Below are positions 7,614-17,400 of a stretch of 64,000 nt of DNA, in pieces. The stretch covers positions 1,178,001 to 1,242,000 of the forward strand of contig NZ_JACHNA010000001.1 of the NCBI RefSeq assembly GCF_014205175.1, written 5' to 3'. The notes under the pieces were generated by a model, which did not search any database, was not told the origin of the DNA, and saw only the letters and a program-made list of their open reading frames with translations. A program made the position numbers and the translations under genes. Position 1 is the stretch's first letter, and every line of letters starts with the position of its first letter. Origin of the DNA: Micrococcus cohnii (lineage in GTDB: Bacteria > Actinomycetota > Actinomycetes > Actinomycetales > Micrococcaceae).

Positions 7614-9776
7614 TCAGGCCGGCTGCGGGCCGTGGAGCAGTTCCAGCAGCTCGGGCCCGTAGCGTTCGAGCTTCTTCTGCCCCACCCCGGAGATGCGCAG
7701 CAGCTCGGCCGCGGTGCGGGGCATCGTCTCGGCGATCGCCACCAGCGTCGCGTCCGTGAAGATCACGAACGCCGGCTGCCGGGCCGCCTTCGCCTGGACG
7801 GAGCGCCAGTCCCGCAGCGCGTCGAGCACGTTCTCGTCATAGGTGGCCGGGCAGTCCAGGCAGCGGCCCAGCTTCCGTTCGGCGCCCGAGTCCAGCGGCT
7901 GCCCGCACGTGCGGCAGGTCTCGGCGGAGGCGGCGCGCCGCGATCGGCCTGGCCTGGACCGGTCCGCGGCCCCGCCCCGCCCGGGGGCGGTGGGGTCGAG
8001 AGTCCTCGTTCCACCCAGGGTTGGGTCGATCGCGCGCAGGAATCGGCTGGGCCGCCGCTTCGAGCGGCCGCCGGCGCGGGCAAGCGGCCACGTCAGGCAC
8101 AGGTGCCGTCGGGCGCGGGTGATTCCGACGTAGAGCAGGCGCCGCTCCTCATCGACGTCCTCGGCGGTGTCCGCGAAGGAGATCGGCATGAGCCCCTCGG
8201 TGAGCCCGACCAGGAACACGGCGTCCCACTCCAGGCCCTTGGCCGAGTGCAGGGAGGCCAGTGTGACGCCCTCGACGGCGGGCGCATGCTGGTTCTCGGC
8301 GCGGTCCTCGAGCTCGGCTACCAACACCGGCAGCGTGAACTCGTCTCCGCGTGCTTGAGCCAGCTGCTCGGCCAGCTGCACGAGGGCGTTCAGGGACTCC
8401 CAGCGCTCACGGTGGGCCCCCGAACCGGCCGGCGGCTCGGCCTCGTATCCGAGGCTGGCCAGCACGTCCCGGACCCGGTCGATCACGTCCGTGCCCGTCA
8501 GGTCCTGGGCCGAACGGGCGGCCGCGCGCAGCTGCAGGATGCCCTCGCGCACCTCACGCCGGGAGAAGAACCGTTCGCCGCCACGCAGCAGGTAGCCGAT
8601 TCCCGCAGCGGTCAGAGCCGTCTCGAACGCTTCGGACTGACCGTTGGTGCGAAAGAGCACCGCGATCTGCGAGGCCGGCACGCCCTGGTCGAGCAGCCCG
8701 CGGATCCGCTCGGCCACCCACCCGGCCTCCGCCTCGTCGTCGGCGCATTCGGCGAACTCGACGTCGGGACCGTTCTCTCGCTGGGCGACGAGTTCGAGCG
8801 GCTCGGGCCAGTGCGGCAGCGTCCGGTCTCGACGTCCCGCCGCGGTGCGGTCGGCCAGCAGCCGGTTGGCCGCCTGCACGATCTGCGGGGTCGAGCGGTA
8901 GTCGCGGATCAGTTTGATCTGTCTGGCCTCCGGGAATCGCTCGCGGAAGTCCGTCAGATACCGCGAGGTCGCGCCCGTGAACGAATAGATGGTCTGCGAG
9001 GAGTCGCCCACGACGCACAGGTCCTCGCGGCCGCCGAGCCACAGGTCCAGCAGCATGTGCTGCAGCGGGGAGACGTCCTGGTACTCGTCGACGACGAACA
9101 CCCGGTACTGCTCGCGGACCATGGCCGCCACGCGCGGCTCGTCCTGCAGCAGCCCGACGAGCACCAGCAGCACGTCCTCGTAGTCGAGCAGGTTCTGCGC
9201 CCCCTTGAGCTCCTCGTACCCGGCGTAGAGGCGGGCAATGGTCACGGGCGTCCATCCCGCCGGAAGATCCCGTCCGACGGCGGCCTGCGGGTACGACTCG
9301 GGTGTGTGCAGCGAGACCTTTGCCCACTCGATTTCCCCGGCCAGATCGCGCACCGCCGCCCGGTCCACGCTCATGCGCATGCGCTGGGCGACCTGCGTCA
9401 GCAGGCGCACCTTGTGTTCGACGAGACCGGGCATCGATCCGCCGATGGTGAACGGCCAGAAGTACTGCAGCTGACGCATGGCCGCTGAGTGGAACGTCCG
9501 GGCCTGCACGCCGTGCACACCCAGGTCCCGCAGCCGGGTGCGCATCTCGGCCGCCGCGCGCGCCGTGAACGTCAGGGCAAGAGTGCGGTGGGGGTCATAC
9601 ACGCCCGAGGCCACGCCGTAGGCGATGCGGTGGGTGATTGCCCGGGTCTTGCCGGTGCCGGCGCCCGCAAGGATGCAGACAGGCCCGTGCAGGGCGGTCG
9701 CGGCCTGGCGCTGCTCGGCGTCGAGGCCGCGGAGGATCTCGTCGGGCGAACTCACGGCGGACGCGGTCTCCTTCAC
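7614..9776 (-). CDS. uvrD2: ATP-dependent DNA helicase UvrD2 (SF1 helicase with zinc motif and HRDC domain)
   Basis: The product has 720 residues with the full UvrD/PcrA motif set: LAGAGTGKTRA (motif I), LTFTARAAAEM (Ia), VVDEYQD (II), GDSSQTIYSF (III), IRDYRSTPQI (IV), LHSAKGLEWDAVFLVG (V) and YVGITRARRHL (VI). After about residue 560 comes a basic, Arg-rich linker. A four-cysteine motif (CRTCGQ then CLDC, about 590-615) and a C-terminal HRDC domain ending near ISGVGQKKLERYG follow. The tetracysteine plus HRDC layout is that of mycobacterial UvrD2, which unwinds DNA 3'-5'. The start is GTG 9776. The nearby adnA-adnB pair repeats the mycobacterial gene neighbourhood. Confidence 0.92.
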   Translation of the reverse strand: MKETASAVSSPDEILRGLDAEQRQAATALHGPVCILAGAGTGKTRAITHRIAYGVASGVYDPHRTLALTFTARAAAEMRTRLRDLGVHGVQARTFHSAAMRQLQYFWPFTIGGSMPGLVEHKVRLLTQVAQRMRMSVDRAAVRDLAGEIEWAKVSLHTPESYPQAAVGRDLPAGWTPVTIARLYAGYEELKGAQNLLDYEDVLLVLVGLLQDEPRVAAMVREQYRVFVVDEYQDVSPLQHMLLDLWLGGREDLCVVGDSSQTIYSFTGATSRYLTDFRERFPEARQIKLIRDYRSTPQIVQAANRLLADRTAAGRRDRTLPHWPEPLELVAQRENGPDVEFAECADDEAEAGWVAERIRGLLDQGVPASQIAVLFRTNGQSEAFETALTAAGIGYLLRGGERFFSRREVREGILQLRAAARSAQDLTGTDVIDRVRDVLASLGYEAEPPAGSGAHRERWESLNALVQLAEQLAQARGDEFTLPVLVAELEDRAENQHAPAVEGVTLASLHSAKGLEWDAVFLVGLTEGLMPISFADTAEDVDEERRLLYVGITRARRHLCLTWPLARAGGRSKRRPSRFLRAIDPTLGGTRTLDPTAPGRGGAADRSRPGRSRRAASAETCRTCGQPLDSGAERKLGRCLDCPATYDENVLDALRDWRSVQAKAARQPAFVIFTDATLVAIAETMPRTAAELLRISGVGQKKLERYGPELLELLHGPQPA

Positions 9777-9918
9777 GGGCGGGCGGGGTGCCGGGACGGC
9801 GGACGACCTGACAGGACGGGCGCGGTCGGGCGCTTCACCGTATCAACAGCCCTCACAGCGGCAGGACATCATCCCTCGCGCCACGGCTGCCTCGGGCGCG
9901 TTCCGGCGCTCGGACGCC

Positions 9919-9924
9919 TAGGCT
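9919..9924 (+). promoter_or_regulatory. -10-like TAGGCT, leaderless start of phosphotransferase
   Basis: TAGGCT ends 7 bases before GTG 9932, and no Shine-Dalgarno is present between them, so transcription probably starts at the start codon. Confidence 0.55.
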
Positions 9925-9931
9925 GGAGCCC

Positions 9932-10945
9932 GTGACTTCCCCTCATTTCACTCTCGCCGCGCTCGCCGCGGCCGCCGTCCCGGGCCTGGCCCCGACCGGC
10001 GTTGCCGAGAGCCCGGACGATCCCCATGAGTTCGAGTCCGTCGTCGTCTTCGACGACAAGCGCCAGCGGTGGCGCGTGCGGCGGCCGCTGACGGAGCAGG
10101 CCGCGATGCGGCTCGAGACGGAACTGCAGGTGCTGGCCGGATTCACGCCGTCGGTGAAGGCGGGCCTGCCCTTCCGCACGCCGTCGGTCGCCGGTGCGGT
10201 GAGGCAGGACCAGCTGCGCACGTTCGTCTATCAGGACATGCCAGGCGCGGTGCTCGGGCTCGAGGAGCTCGTCGCGGCCGACGCGAGGACGGCACAGGAC
10301 ATCGCCCGGGCGATGGCCGCGATCCACGGCCTCGACGAGCAGGTGGTGCGTGAGGCGGATCTGCCCGCGTACACCGCCGAGGACGTGCGCACGCGGCGGC
10401 TGAACGAGCTCGACCAGGCCGCGACGACCGGGCGCATCCCGCCGGTGCTGCTGCGCCGCTGGGAGGCCGCGCTCGAGGAGGAGACGCTGTGGCGCTTCGA
10501 GCCGGTGCCGGTGCACGGTGACCTGCACGAGGACAACCTGCTGTTCGAGCGCGGACGGCTGGTCGGAGTCATCGGCTGGACGGACCTGCACATCGGCGAT
10601 CCGGCCGAGGACCTGGCCTGGCTCGCCTCGGCGGACGACCCCGAGTTCGCCGCGTCCCTGTTGCAGGCATACCGCGAGCGTCGGGACGAGGGGGCCGACG
10701 CGTCGGCGCCGGATCCGCACCTGATGCGGCGGGCGACGCTCGCCGCCGAGTTCGCCCTCGCCCAGTGGCTCGTGCGCGGCGTGGACCGTCGGGACGCGAC
10801 CATGATCGCTGAGGCCGAGCAGATGCTCGCCGAGCTGACCGCCGCCGTCGAGGCCGCCGAAGCCCCGCGTGCCGGGCACGAGACCGGGCCCGCCCCGACG
10901 GCACAGGACGCCGGAGCGGGGCAGCCGGGCCCGCGGCCCGCCTGA
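9932..10945 (+). CDS. APH/macrolide-kinase-fold phosphotransferase
   Basis: The product has 337 residues with the aminoglycoside phosphotransferase fold. The catalytic loop is VHGDLHEDNLL (Asp as base, Asn as metal ligand) and the second metal site is WTDLHIGDPAEDLAWL. The N-lobe is short, and the last 40 residues are Ala/Pro/Gly-rich and probably disordered. The GTG start at 9932 follows TAGGCT (9919-9924) by 7 bases with no Shine-Dalgarno, so the mRNA is probably leaderless. It sits between uvrD2 and adnB, both on the other strand. Resistance is not implied: such kinases are common in core actinobacterial genomes and their substrates are mostly unknown. Confidence 0.82.
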   Translation: MTSPHFTLAALAAAAVPGLAPTGVAESPDDPHEFESVVVFDDKRQRWRVRRPLTEQAAMRLETELQVLAGFTPSVKAGLPFRTPSVAGAVRQDQLRTFVYQDMPGAVLGLEELVAADARTAQDIARAMAAIHGLDEQVVREADLPAYTAEDVRTRRLNELDQAATTGRIPPVLLRRWEAALEEETLWRFEPVPVHGDLHEDNLLFERGRLVGVIGWTDLHIGDPAEDLAWLASADDPEFAASLLQAYRERRDEGADASAPDPHLMRRATLAAEFALAQWLVRGVDRRDATMIAEAEQMLAELTAAVEAAEAPRAGHETGPAPTAQDAGAGQPGPRPA

Positions 10946-11009
10946 CGCGCGCTCCCCCAGCGGCCGGCCCAGCCGCCGCGGGCGGCCTCCTCGGGGGCTT
11001 CCTCGAGCC

Positions 11010-14000
11010 TCAGTCACCGGTGCGACCGAGCGCGTCGGCGAGGATCCGCTCGAGCGTCTCCTCGTCCGCCAGGTCTGTCATCCGCCGTTCGACGCCGTGG
11101 GCCACGTAGACGAACGAGGCGTCGATGTTCTCGATCGGAATCGCGTGCAGCCGCGACCACGCGAGCCGGTAGACGGCCAGCTGCAACCCCTTGAGTTCGA
11201 GTTCAGCTCCGGTGGGGACCGCTCCGGTCTTCCAGTCGACCAGCTCCCACCGGGCCTGCGGGTCGTACGGGTGGCCGGGCCGGGCGCCGTCACGGTAGAT
11301 CGCGTCGACGCGTCCGCGCAGGGTCAGCCCCGCCACGGTGGTCTCGACGGCGGCCTCGACGAACGCCGGGGTGCGGTCGGCCCACCGGGAGGCCAAGAAC
11401 CACTGCTTCATCGACTCCAGGTCCAAGGCGTCGTCCATCCACGCGTCGGCCGCATCCTGGGGGTCGTCGATGTCGAGCATGCCGGAGGCGTCGAAACGGT
11501 CCTCGAGCCAGGCGTGGAAGGCGGTGCCCCGTCGTGCGGCGTGGGCTGGCTGCCTGGGCATGGGGCGGCGCAGCTGGTCGGCCACCTTCTGCGGGTCCGA
11601 GGCCAGCTCGCCGTACAGAGACACCGAGACGTGACTGGGCAGGGCGACATGGTCGCTGGCCCCCTGCAGGCTCTTCTCGCGGCGCACGACCCAGTCCAGC
11701 TGACGGCCCAGCGTCGAGTCCGGATCGAGCGCGTCGGGCTCAGCCGCGCGGACGGCCCGGGCCGCGGCCTCGACCGCCGCTCTGCGCGGACGCGAGCGTC
11801 GCGGCAGGGGCCGCCACGCGTCCGTGGCGTCGGGGTCGTCGGGGTCGACCTCGTAGACCTCGGGCCCGTCGAGCGGGTCGAAGGGCCACAGGGCCGCGCG
11901 CACGCGGCCCAGCGCCGGGTTGGTCTCCGTCTGCTCGGACTCGTCGAGACGTCGTCCCCACTCGATGCCGGGGACCCGACCGACCAGCTGCGCGGCGTCG
12001 GTGAAGAAGTCCGAGGCCGGCGCGGGCCGGGTGACCGTGCCCTTCCAGCGGGTGGTGCTCAGCCACAGCTCACGGCGGGCGCGGGTGTACGCGACGTAGG
12101 CCAGACGTCGTTCATCGGCCAGGACGTGCTCGAACAGCAGGTCACGATGGTCTGGCACCTCGCCGACCTTCGCGCGCGAGGCCGCCATGAGCCGCTTCGA
12201 ACTGCCGAACCAGTCGCGCTGGTCCTCCGCCCAGGAGGGATCCCACTGCGGCAGGGCGCGCGCGTCCCCGCGCAGCGGCCACGGCAGGGCGCCCGAGCCC
12301 TTGTCCATCCACGACGTGATGCGCGATGTGGAGGGGAACGTGGCCTGCAGAAGTCCGGGCACCGCCACGACGTCCCATTCAAGGCCCTTCGCGGCGTGCG
12401 CGGTGAGCACGGTGATCGCGTGCGGGTCCGGCTCCGCACCCTCGATGGGCAGGCCCTTCTCATGTTCCTCGGCCGACTCCACCCAGTCCAGGAAGGCGCG
12501 CAGCCGGCCCGGCCCGGCCGGGCCACGGGCGGCGAAGTCCCTCGCGACGTCCACGAAGGCGTTCAGGTGCCGTCGCGCCGAGACCGCCGACGTGCCGGGA
12601 CGGATCGCCAGCTCGACGTCCAGGCCCAGGCTGCGTTCGATCTCGGCGATCAGATCGGGCAGGTCGTCGTCCGCGCGGCGAGCGAGACGACGCAGCAGCT
12701 CGCGCAGTCTCCGCAGTCGGGCCAGCCCCTCCTCGGAGAACTGGGCGCCGTGCTGGCCACGCCATGTGCTGCGTTCTCCGGGCAGGTCGTCGACCGCTTC
12801 GAGCAGGACCGCGGCGTCGGCCTCTTCCTCGTCGCTGACCGGTTCCTCGGCCGGCTCCCCCGCCGCGCGGGCACGCAGTCGCGCCAGGAACCGGGCCCGC
12901 TCGGCGAGCAGGGCGAGGTCGGCGGTGCCGATGCGCCAGCGGGGGCCGGCGAGCAGGGTGAGCAGCCGGTCGGACCGGGTCGGGTCGGCAAGCAGGTGCA
13001 GCACACCGAGCACCTCGGCCACCTCGGGCAGGGTGAGCAGCCCGGTGAGTCCGAGCACCTCGTAGGGCACGCCCGCCTCGTCGAGGGCCGCGAGGATCGG
13101 GTCGAACTGGCTCCTGGTGCGGCACAGCACGGCTCGGGTGGGCGGCTCTGCGCCGGCCTCGCGGGCGTCGTCCGCGAGGGCGGCCAGCCGTGCGACGACG
13201 TCGGCGGCCTCCTCATGGTCGGTCAGGTGCTCGTCGAGGCGGACGTGGCCGGTCCCCGCCTCGGGCCGCGGACGCAGTGGACGCACCCGCACGGGGGCGT
13301 CGTCGGGCTGGGCCAGCGGGGCGACGACGGCGTTGGCCAGGTCGAGGATCGCGCGATCGTTGCGCCAGGCCACGGTGAGGTGGGAGACGGACGCCGGCGA
13401 GCGCTGAGCGGCCGTGTCCTCGGAACGGTCGACGACCGGGAAGGCGTGGGGGAACGTGAACAGCTGACCGGCCGAGGCCCCACGGAAGCCGTAGATCGAC
13501 TGGTGGGGGTCACCGACGGCGGTCACGCTGTGCCCGGCCCCCTCCCCCGCTGCGCCGAAGAGGCCGCTGAAGATCTGCATCTGCGCGTGTGAGGTGTCCT
13601 GGAACTCGTCGAGGAGCACGACGCGCCACCGGTCGCGTTCGAGCCGGCCCACCAGCGGCACCTCGGCCGCGATGGTCGCGGCGTGGCGCAGCAGGTCCCC
13701 GAAGTCCATGACCTCCGCCTCGGCCTTGGCCGCGGCGTACTGCTCGACCAGCTCGGCCATGACGCGCCGCGTGCGCAGGGACACCAGCAGCTCGTGCACG
13801 TCCTTCGTCGGCTCGGTCCGACGGCCCGCCGGCGGCAGGGACTGGCCGTGAGCGATCACCCCGTCGAGATACGCGACGACCTCCTCGGCGGTGCGCAGGT
13901 GCTCGGCCATGTCCGAGGAGAGACTGAGGGCGCCGGAGACCAGCGTGGACAAGGACGGCAGCCCTCCGGTGGCCTGCAGCCGGTCGATGGGCAGCTCGGA

Positions 14001-14498
14001 GGCGATCTGATGCATGAACCGGTAGGCGTCGGCGTCGCCGATCAGAGTCGCCCCGGGCTCGACGCCGATCCGCAACCCGTGGTCGCGGACGAGGCCCCCG
14101 GCGTACGAGTGGTAGGTCGACACCTCGGCGTGCCCGAGCTGCTCGGGGTCGACCGCGAGTCCGGGGATCTCGAGCCCGGAATCGAGCAGCGCCCGCAGCC
14201 GCGCGTTGATCCGGTGGCCCAGCTCGCCGGCGGCCTTGCGGGTGAACGTCACGCCGAGCACCTGGTCGGGCAGGACCAGGCCGTTGGCGACGAGCCAGAC
14301 GACGCGGTCGGCCATGGTCGCGGTCTTGCCCGAGCCGGCGCCCGCGATCACGAGCCGGGGCGAGAGGTCGGCGGCGATGACCTCGGCCTGCTCCTGGGTG
14401 GGCGGGAACGAGCCGAGTCGTTCGGCGATCTCGGCGGGGCTGTACCGGGCCTGCGCGGCGGCGGACATCACGGCAGGGCTCCTCTGCGGGGTGCTCAT
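11010..14498 (-). CDS. adnB: AdnB-like subunit: UvrD-type helicase fused to RecB-type nuclease
   Basis: The product has 1162 residues. The N-terminal SF1 helicase has intact motifs: VIAGAGSGKTAT, TFTRKAAGEL, LLDEFQDTSHAQ, GDPHQSIYGFRGAS, HAAKGLEWDVVAVPG and VAYTRARREL. The C-terminal PD-(D/E)XK nuclease shows GRVDAIYRD, LVDWKTG and LQLAVYRLAW. The ATG at 14498 overlaps the adnA stop as ATGA, giving the start and indicating translational coupling. In mycobacteria AdnA and AdnB form a heterodimer that resects DNA double-strand breaks, taking the place of RecBCD or AddAB. Here the Walker A site is complete, whereas that of the partner is not, so this subunit is the probable motor. Confidence 0.9.
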   Translation of the reverse strand: MSTPQRSPAVMSAAAQARYSPAEIAERLGSFPPTQEQAEVIAADLSPRLVIAGAGSGKTATMADRVVWLVANGLVLPDQVLGVTFTRKAAGELGHRINARLRALLDSGLEIPGLAVDPEQLGHAEVSTYHSYAGGLVRDHGLRIGVEPGATLIGDADAYRFMHQIASELPIDRLQATGGLPSLSTLVSGALSLSSDMAEHLRTAEEVVAYLDGVIAHGQSLPPAGRRTEPTKDVHELLVSLRTRRVMAELVEQYAAAKAEAEVMDFGDLLRHAATIAAEVPLVGRLERDRWRVVLLDEFQDTSHAQMQIFSGLFGAAGEGAGHSVTAVGDPHQSIYGFRGASAGQLFTFPHAFPVVDRSEDTAAQRSPASVSHLTVAWRNDRAILDLANAVVAPLAQPDDAPVRVRPLRPRPEAGTGHVRLDEHLTDHEEAADVVARLAALADDAREAGAEPPTRAVLCRTRSQFDPILAALDEAGVPYEVLGLTGLLTLPEVAEVLGVLHLLADPTRSDRLLTLLAGPRWRIGTADLALLAERARFLARLRARAAGEPAEEPVSDEEEADAAVLLEAVDDLPGERSTWRGQHGAQFSEEGLARLRRLRELLRRLARRADDDLPDLIAEIERSLGLDVELAIRPGTSAVSARRHLNAFVDVARDFAARGPAGPGRLRAFLDWVESAEEHEKGLPIEGAEPDPHAITVLTAHAAKGLEWDVVAVPGLLQATFPSTSRITSWMDKGSGALPWPLRGDARALPQWDPSWAEDQRDWFGSSKRLMAASRAKVGEVPDHRDLLFEHVLADERRLAYVAYTRARRELWLSTTRWKGTVTRPAPASDFFTDAAQLVGRVPGIEWGRRLDESEQTETNPALGRVRAALWPFDPLDGPEVYEVDPDDPDATDAWRPLPRRSRPRRAAVEAAARAVRAAEPDALDPDSTLGRQLDWVVRREKSLQGASDHVALPSHVSVSLYGELASDPQKVADQLRRPMPRQPAHAARRGTAFHAWLEDRFDASGMLDIDDPQDAADAWMDDALDLESMKQWFLASRWADRTPAFVEAAVETTVAGLTLRGRVDAIYRDGARPGHPYDPQARWELVDWKTGAVPTGAELELKGLQLAVYRLAWSRLHAIPIENIDASFVYVAHGVERRMTDLADEETLERILADALGRTGD

Positions 14499-17400
14499 CG
14501 GGTCCATTCGGTCACCTCTCGACCCTGCGCGCACAGCGGGCACAGGGCCGCGTTGCGGCACGGGCCGGGTCCGTCGTGCAGCACGAGCAGACGTGGTCCG
14601 AGACTGCGCGCGGCGGCGGTGACGACCTGCCGCGGAGCCCAGTCGTCGGCCGTGGTGATCGGATCCTGGGGCTGTTCCTTGACCTCGGACCTGTTGGCGG
14701 CGCCGAGCTGCACGAGCCGTGCTCCAGCGGGTTCGTGCGGGTCCACCAGACCGCCGCGGTGCTCGGCGCCGTCGAGCGCCCCGGCCCGCACGGCCACCTG
14801 ATAGGCGGCCAGCTGGGGCAGGCGCGGCAGCTCCGCCGCGGTTGGCGGGGTGGTCCCGGTCTTCAGGTCCACGACGATCGGCCGGCCCGCGGCGTCGACC
14901 TCGAGTCGGTCGATCACCCCGACGATGCGCACCGGCACGGTCTCGTCGGCCAGAACGACGTCCACGCGGACCTCCTCACCGACGCTGCGCCGACCGGCGA
15001 GGTCGGCCTGGTCGAGGTAGCGCACGTAGGACTCGACGCGATGCCGCAGGTCCTCCCGCGTGGCTTCGGCGGTCCACCCCGGCGGCAGAGCCAGCTCGGC
15101 CAGGCGGCGTGTCAGCTCCGCGCGGACGGCCTCGGCGGGGCCCTGCGGGTGGTGCTCGGCGATCGAGTGCACGAGCACGCCGACCTGTTGCGCGGTGGTG
15201 GCGGGCTGGTCGCCGCCGGCGAGGGAGACGAACCAGTCGAGCGGGTTCTCCAGCAGGGTCTGCACACGCGAGGGCGACAGGCGTACCGGCTCCGTCGGCC
15301 GACCGCTCTCGTCCAAGGGCACCAACGGTGCGTCGGTGCTCAGCGGCCCCAGGCCCCACCAGTGCTCCGGATCCGCGGCGCGCACACCCTGCGCCGCGAG
15401 CCACGCGAGCCCCGCGGCGGCCTCGTCCGGGGTGATCGACTCGCCGGTGCCCGGGCCGTCGGCCTGCATGGCCGGCCGCGCATGGTCCTGTTCGAGGACG
15501 GCGCGCAACCGGGCGACCGCCGCACTCGAGGTCAGCGCCGGCGGGACGTGCGTGTGAGCGTAACCGCCGCTGCGGTGCCTCGGCACCGGGCCGATCAGCT
15601 CCAGGAACTCCGAGGGGGCGGTGTCCGCGTCGGCCACCGCCGTGCCGAGGACGGTGCGTCGGGCACGGGAGACGGCGGCGGCGAAGGACCGCAGCTCGTC
15701 TCGACGGACCTCGGCCAAACGCGTGCGGTGAGGCGTCGGCCACTCCTGTCCAGGGCCCGCACCGACGAGGTCAACCAGGTCCGTCGCCCCGAGCAGCTGG
15801 CCGCGCAGGCGGGTGTTCGGCCACACCCCGTCCTGGACGCCCACGACGATCACCGTGTGCCACTGGCGACCTGCCGCCGTCGCCGGGGTGAGCACGTGCA
15901 CGGCGTCCCAGCCGGCCGAACCGCGGGCGAGCGAGTCCATCGGCAGGTCCTGGGACTCCATGTACGTCGAGAACGCGTCGGCACGGCTGCCCGGGAACTG
16001 GTCGACGTACCGCTCGGCCAGTTCGAACAGGGCGACGACGGCGTCGAGGTCGGCATCGGCGCGTCGGGCCTCGCACCCGGCGTCGGGTCGGTCGCTGCGG
16101 CCGAACGCCGTGCGGCCCAGGGCGGTGCGGCGCCAGGCCTGCCCCCGCTCCGCGGCGGACCACAGCGCCCACAGGACCGTCTCGGCGGTGGCATCCGCAG
16201 CTGAGGCTGCCGCCAGCCCCGCGTGCAGCATGCGGGACAGCCGCTGCAGCCCGTGGTGGCGTTCGGTCTCCGGACCGATGATGTCGGGCTCGACCAGAGC
16301 CTGAACGAGCAGCTCGGCGCTGGAGCGTCGGCCGCCACGGGCCCGCTCCGCCGTGAGCAGGTCCTGGCGCAGTCGGCGCACATGCAGTGCCGTCATCGCG
16401 CCATACCGGCCGCGCAGCAGCGCGTCGACGTCCCCCGCCTCGAGCACCTCGGTCAGGCGCGCTCCCGGCCTCGCCGGCGCCGCGGGTTCCCCGTCGGCGG
16501 GGACCACGGGCGTGCCGAGGTCGACGACGAGCCGCAGCAGCCGCAGCAGCGGCGCGACGGCGGGCTCGTCCTTGAGCACGGTGCCCGCGGAGTCGTGACG
16601 GACCGGGACCCCCTGGCCCTCCAGGAACCGGGCCAGACCCGCAACGCGCGCACCGGTGCGGGCGAGGACGGCGATGTCGTCCAGCGGCACCTGGCAGTCG
16701 TGATGGACCTGGAGCACGCGTTGCAGGACGAACTGGTCCTCGTGTGCGAGGGAGGCCAGCACGTGGGCTGATGAGTCGAACGCGGCCGGCTCCGATTCCT
16801 CGGCCGGCACGGCGCTGGCCTCGTGGAGCGCCCGCGCGTGTTCCGGGAAGCCCGCTCCGAGACGCCGTGCCACGCGGGCCCAGGCCGCGTGCACGTCCGC
16901 GTGCATCCGGAACCCCCGAGTGAGCCGGTGCGTGCGTCCTCCGCCGAGCCGCTCCAGCACCTGGCCGACCAGATCCGGACGCGCACCGCGAAAGCCCTGG
17001 ACGGTCGTGTCCGGTGCGGCGGCGAGCAGGACGTCGGCCTCGTGCCCGAGCACCGCGAGCAGCTCGTGCATCGCGGGGGTGGCCTCCTGCAGATCGTCGA
17101 CGACGATGAGCTCGATCCGCTCCCGCTCGGCCCGGGCAAACTCTTCGATCGCGTCCGGCGCGGCGAGCCCGGTCGGTTCCTCAGACGAGAGCAGCCGCAC
17201 CGCGGTGGAGATCAGCCCGGCCGGGTCGAACGCCTCGGCCATGCCCAGATCGAGACGGTCGCGGTAGTCCTGCAGCAGCACGGCGGCCGCCTCCCACTCC
17301 GGCCGACCGTGCTCGCCGCCCAGAGCCTGTAGGTCTCCCGGTTCAACGCCGAACTCGCTCATGCGGTCCACGAGCTCGCGCACCTCGCGGCGGAACCCGC

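Noticed and set aside
9932-10945. Antibiotic-resistance kinase
   Set aside because: Only the general APH fold motifs are visible and the gene sits in conserved core DNA with no mobile elements.
10869-13592. A 907-codon open frame on the plus strand
   Set aside because: It is antisense to adnB, whose helicase and nuclease motifs are all present; the shadow protein is low-complexity.
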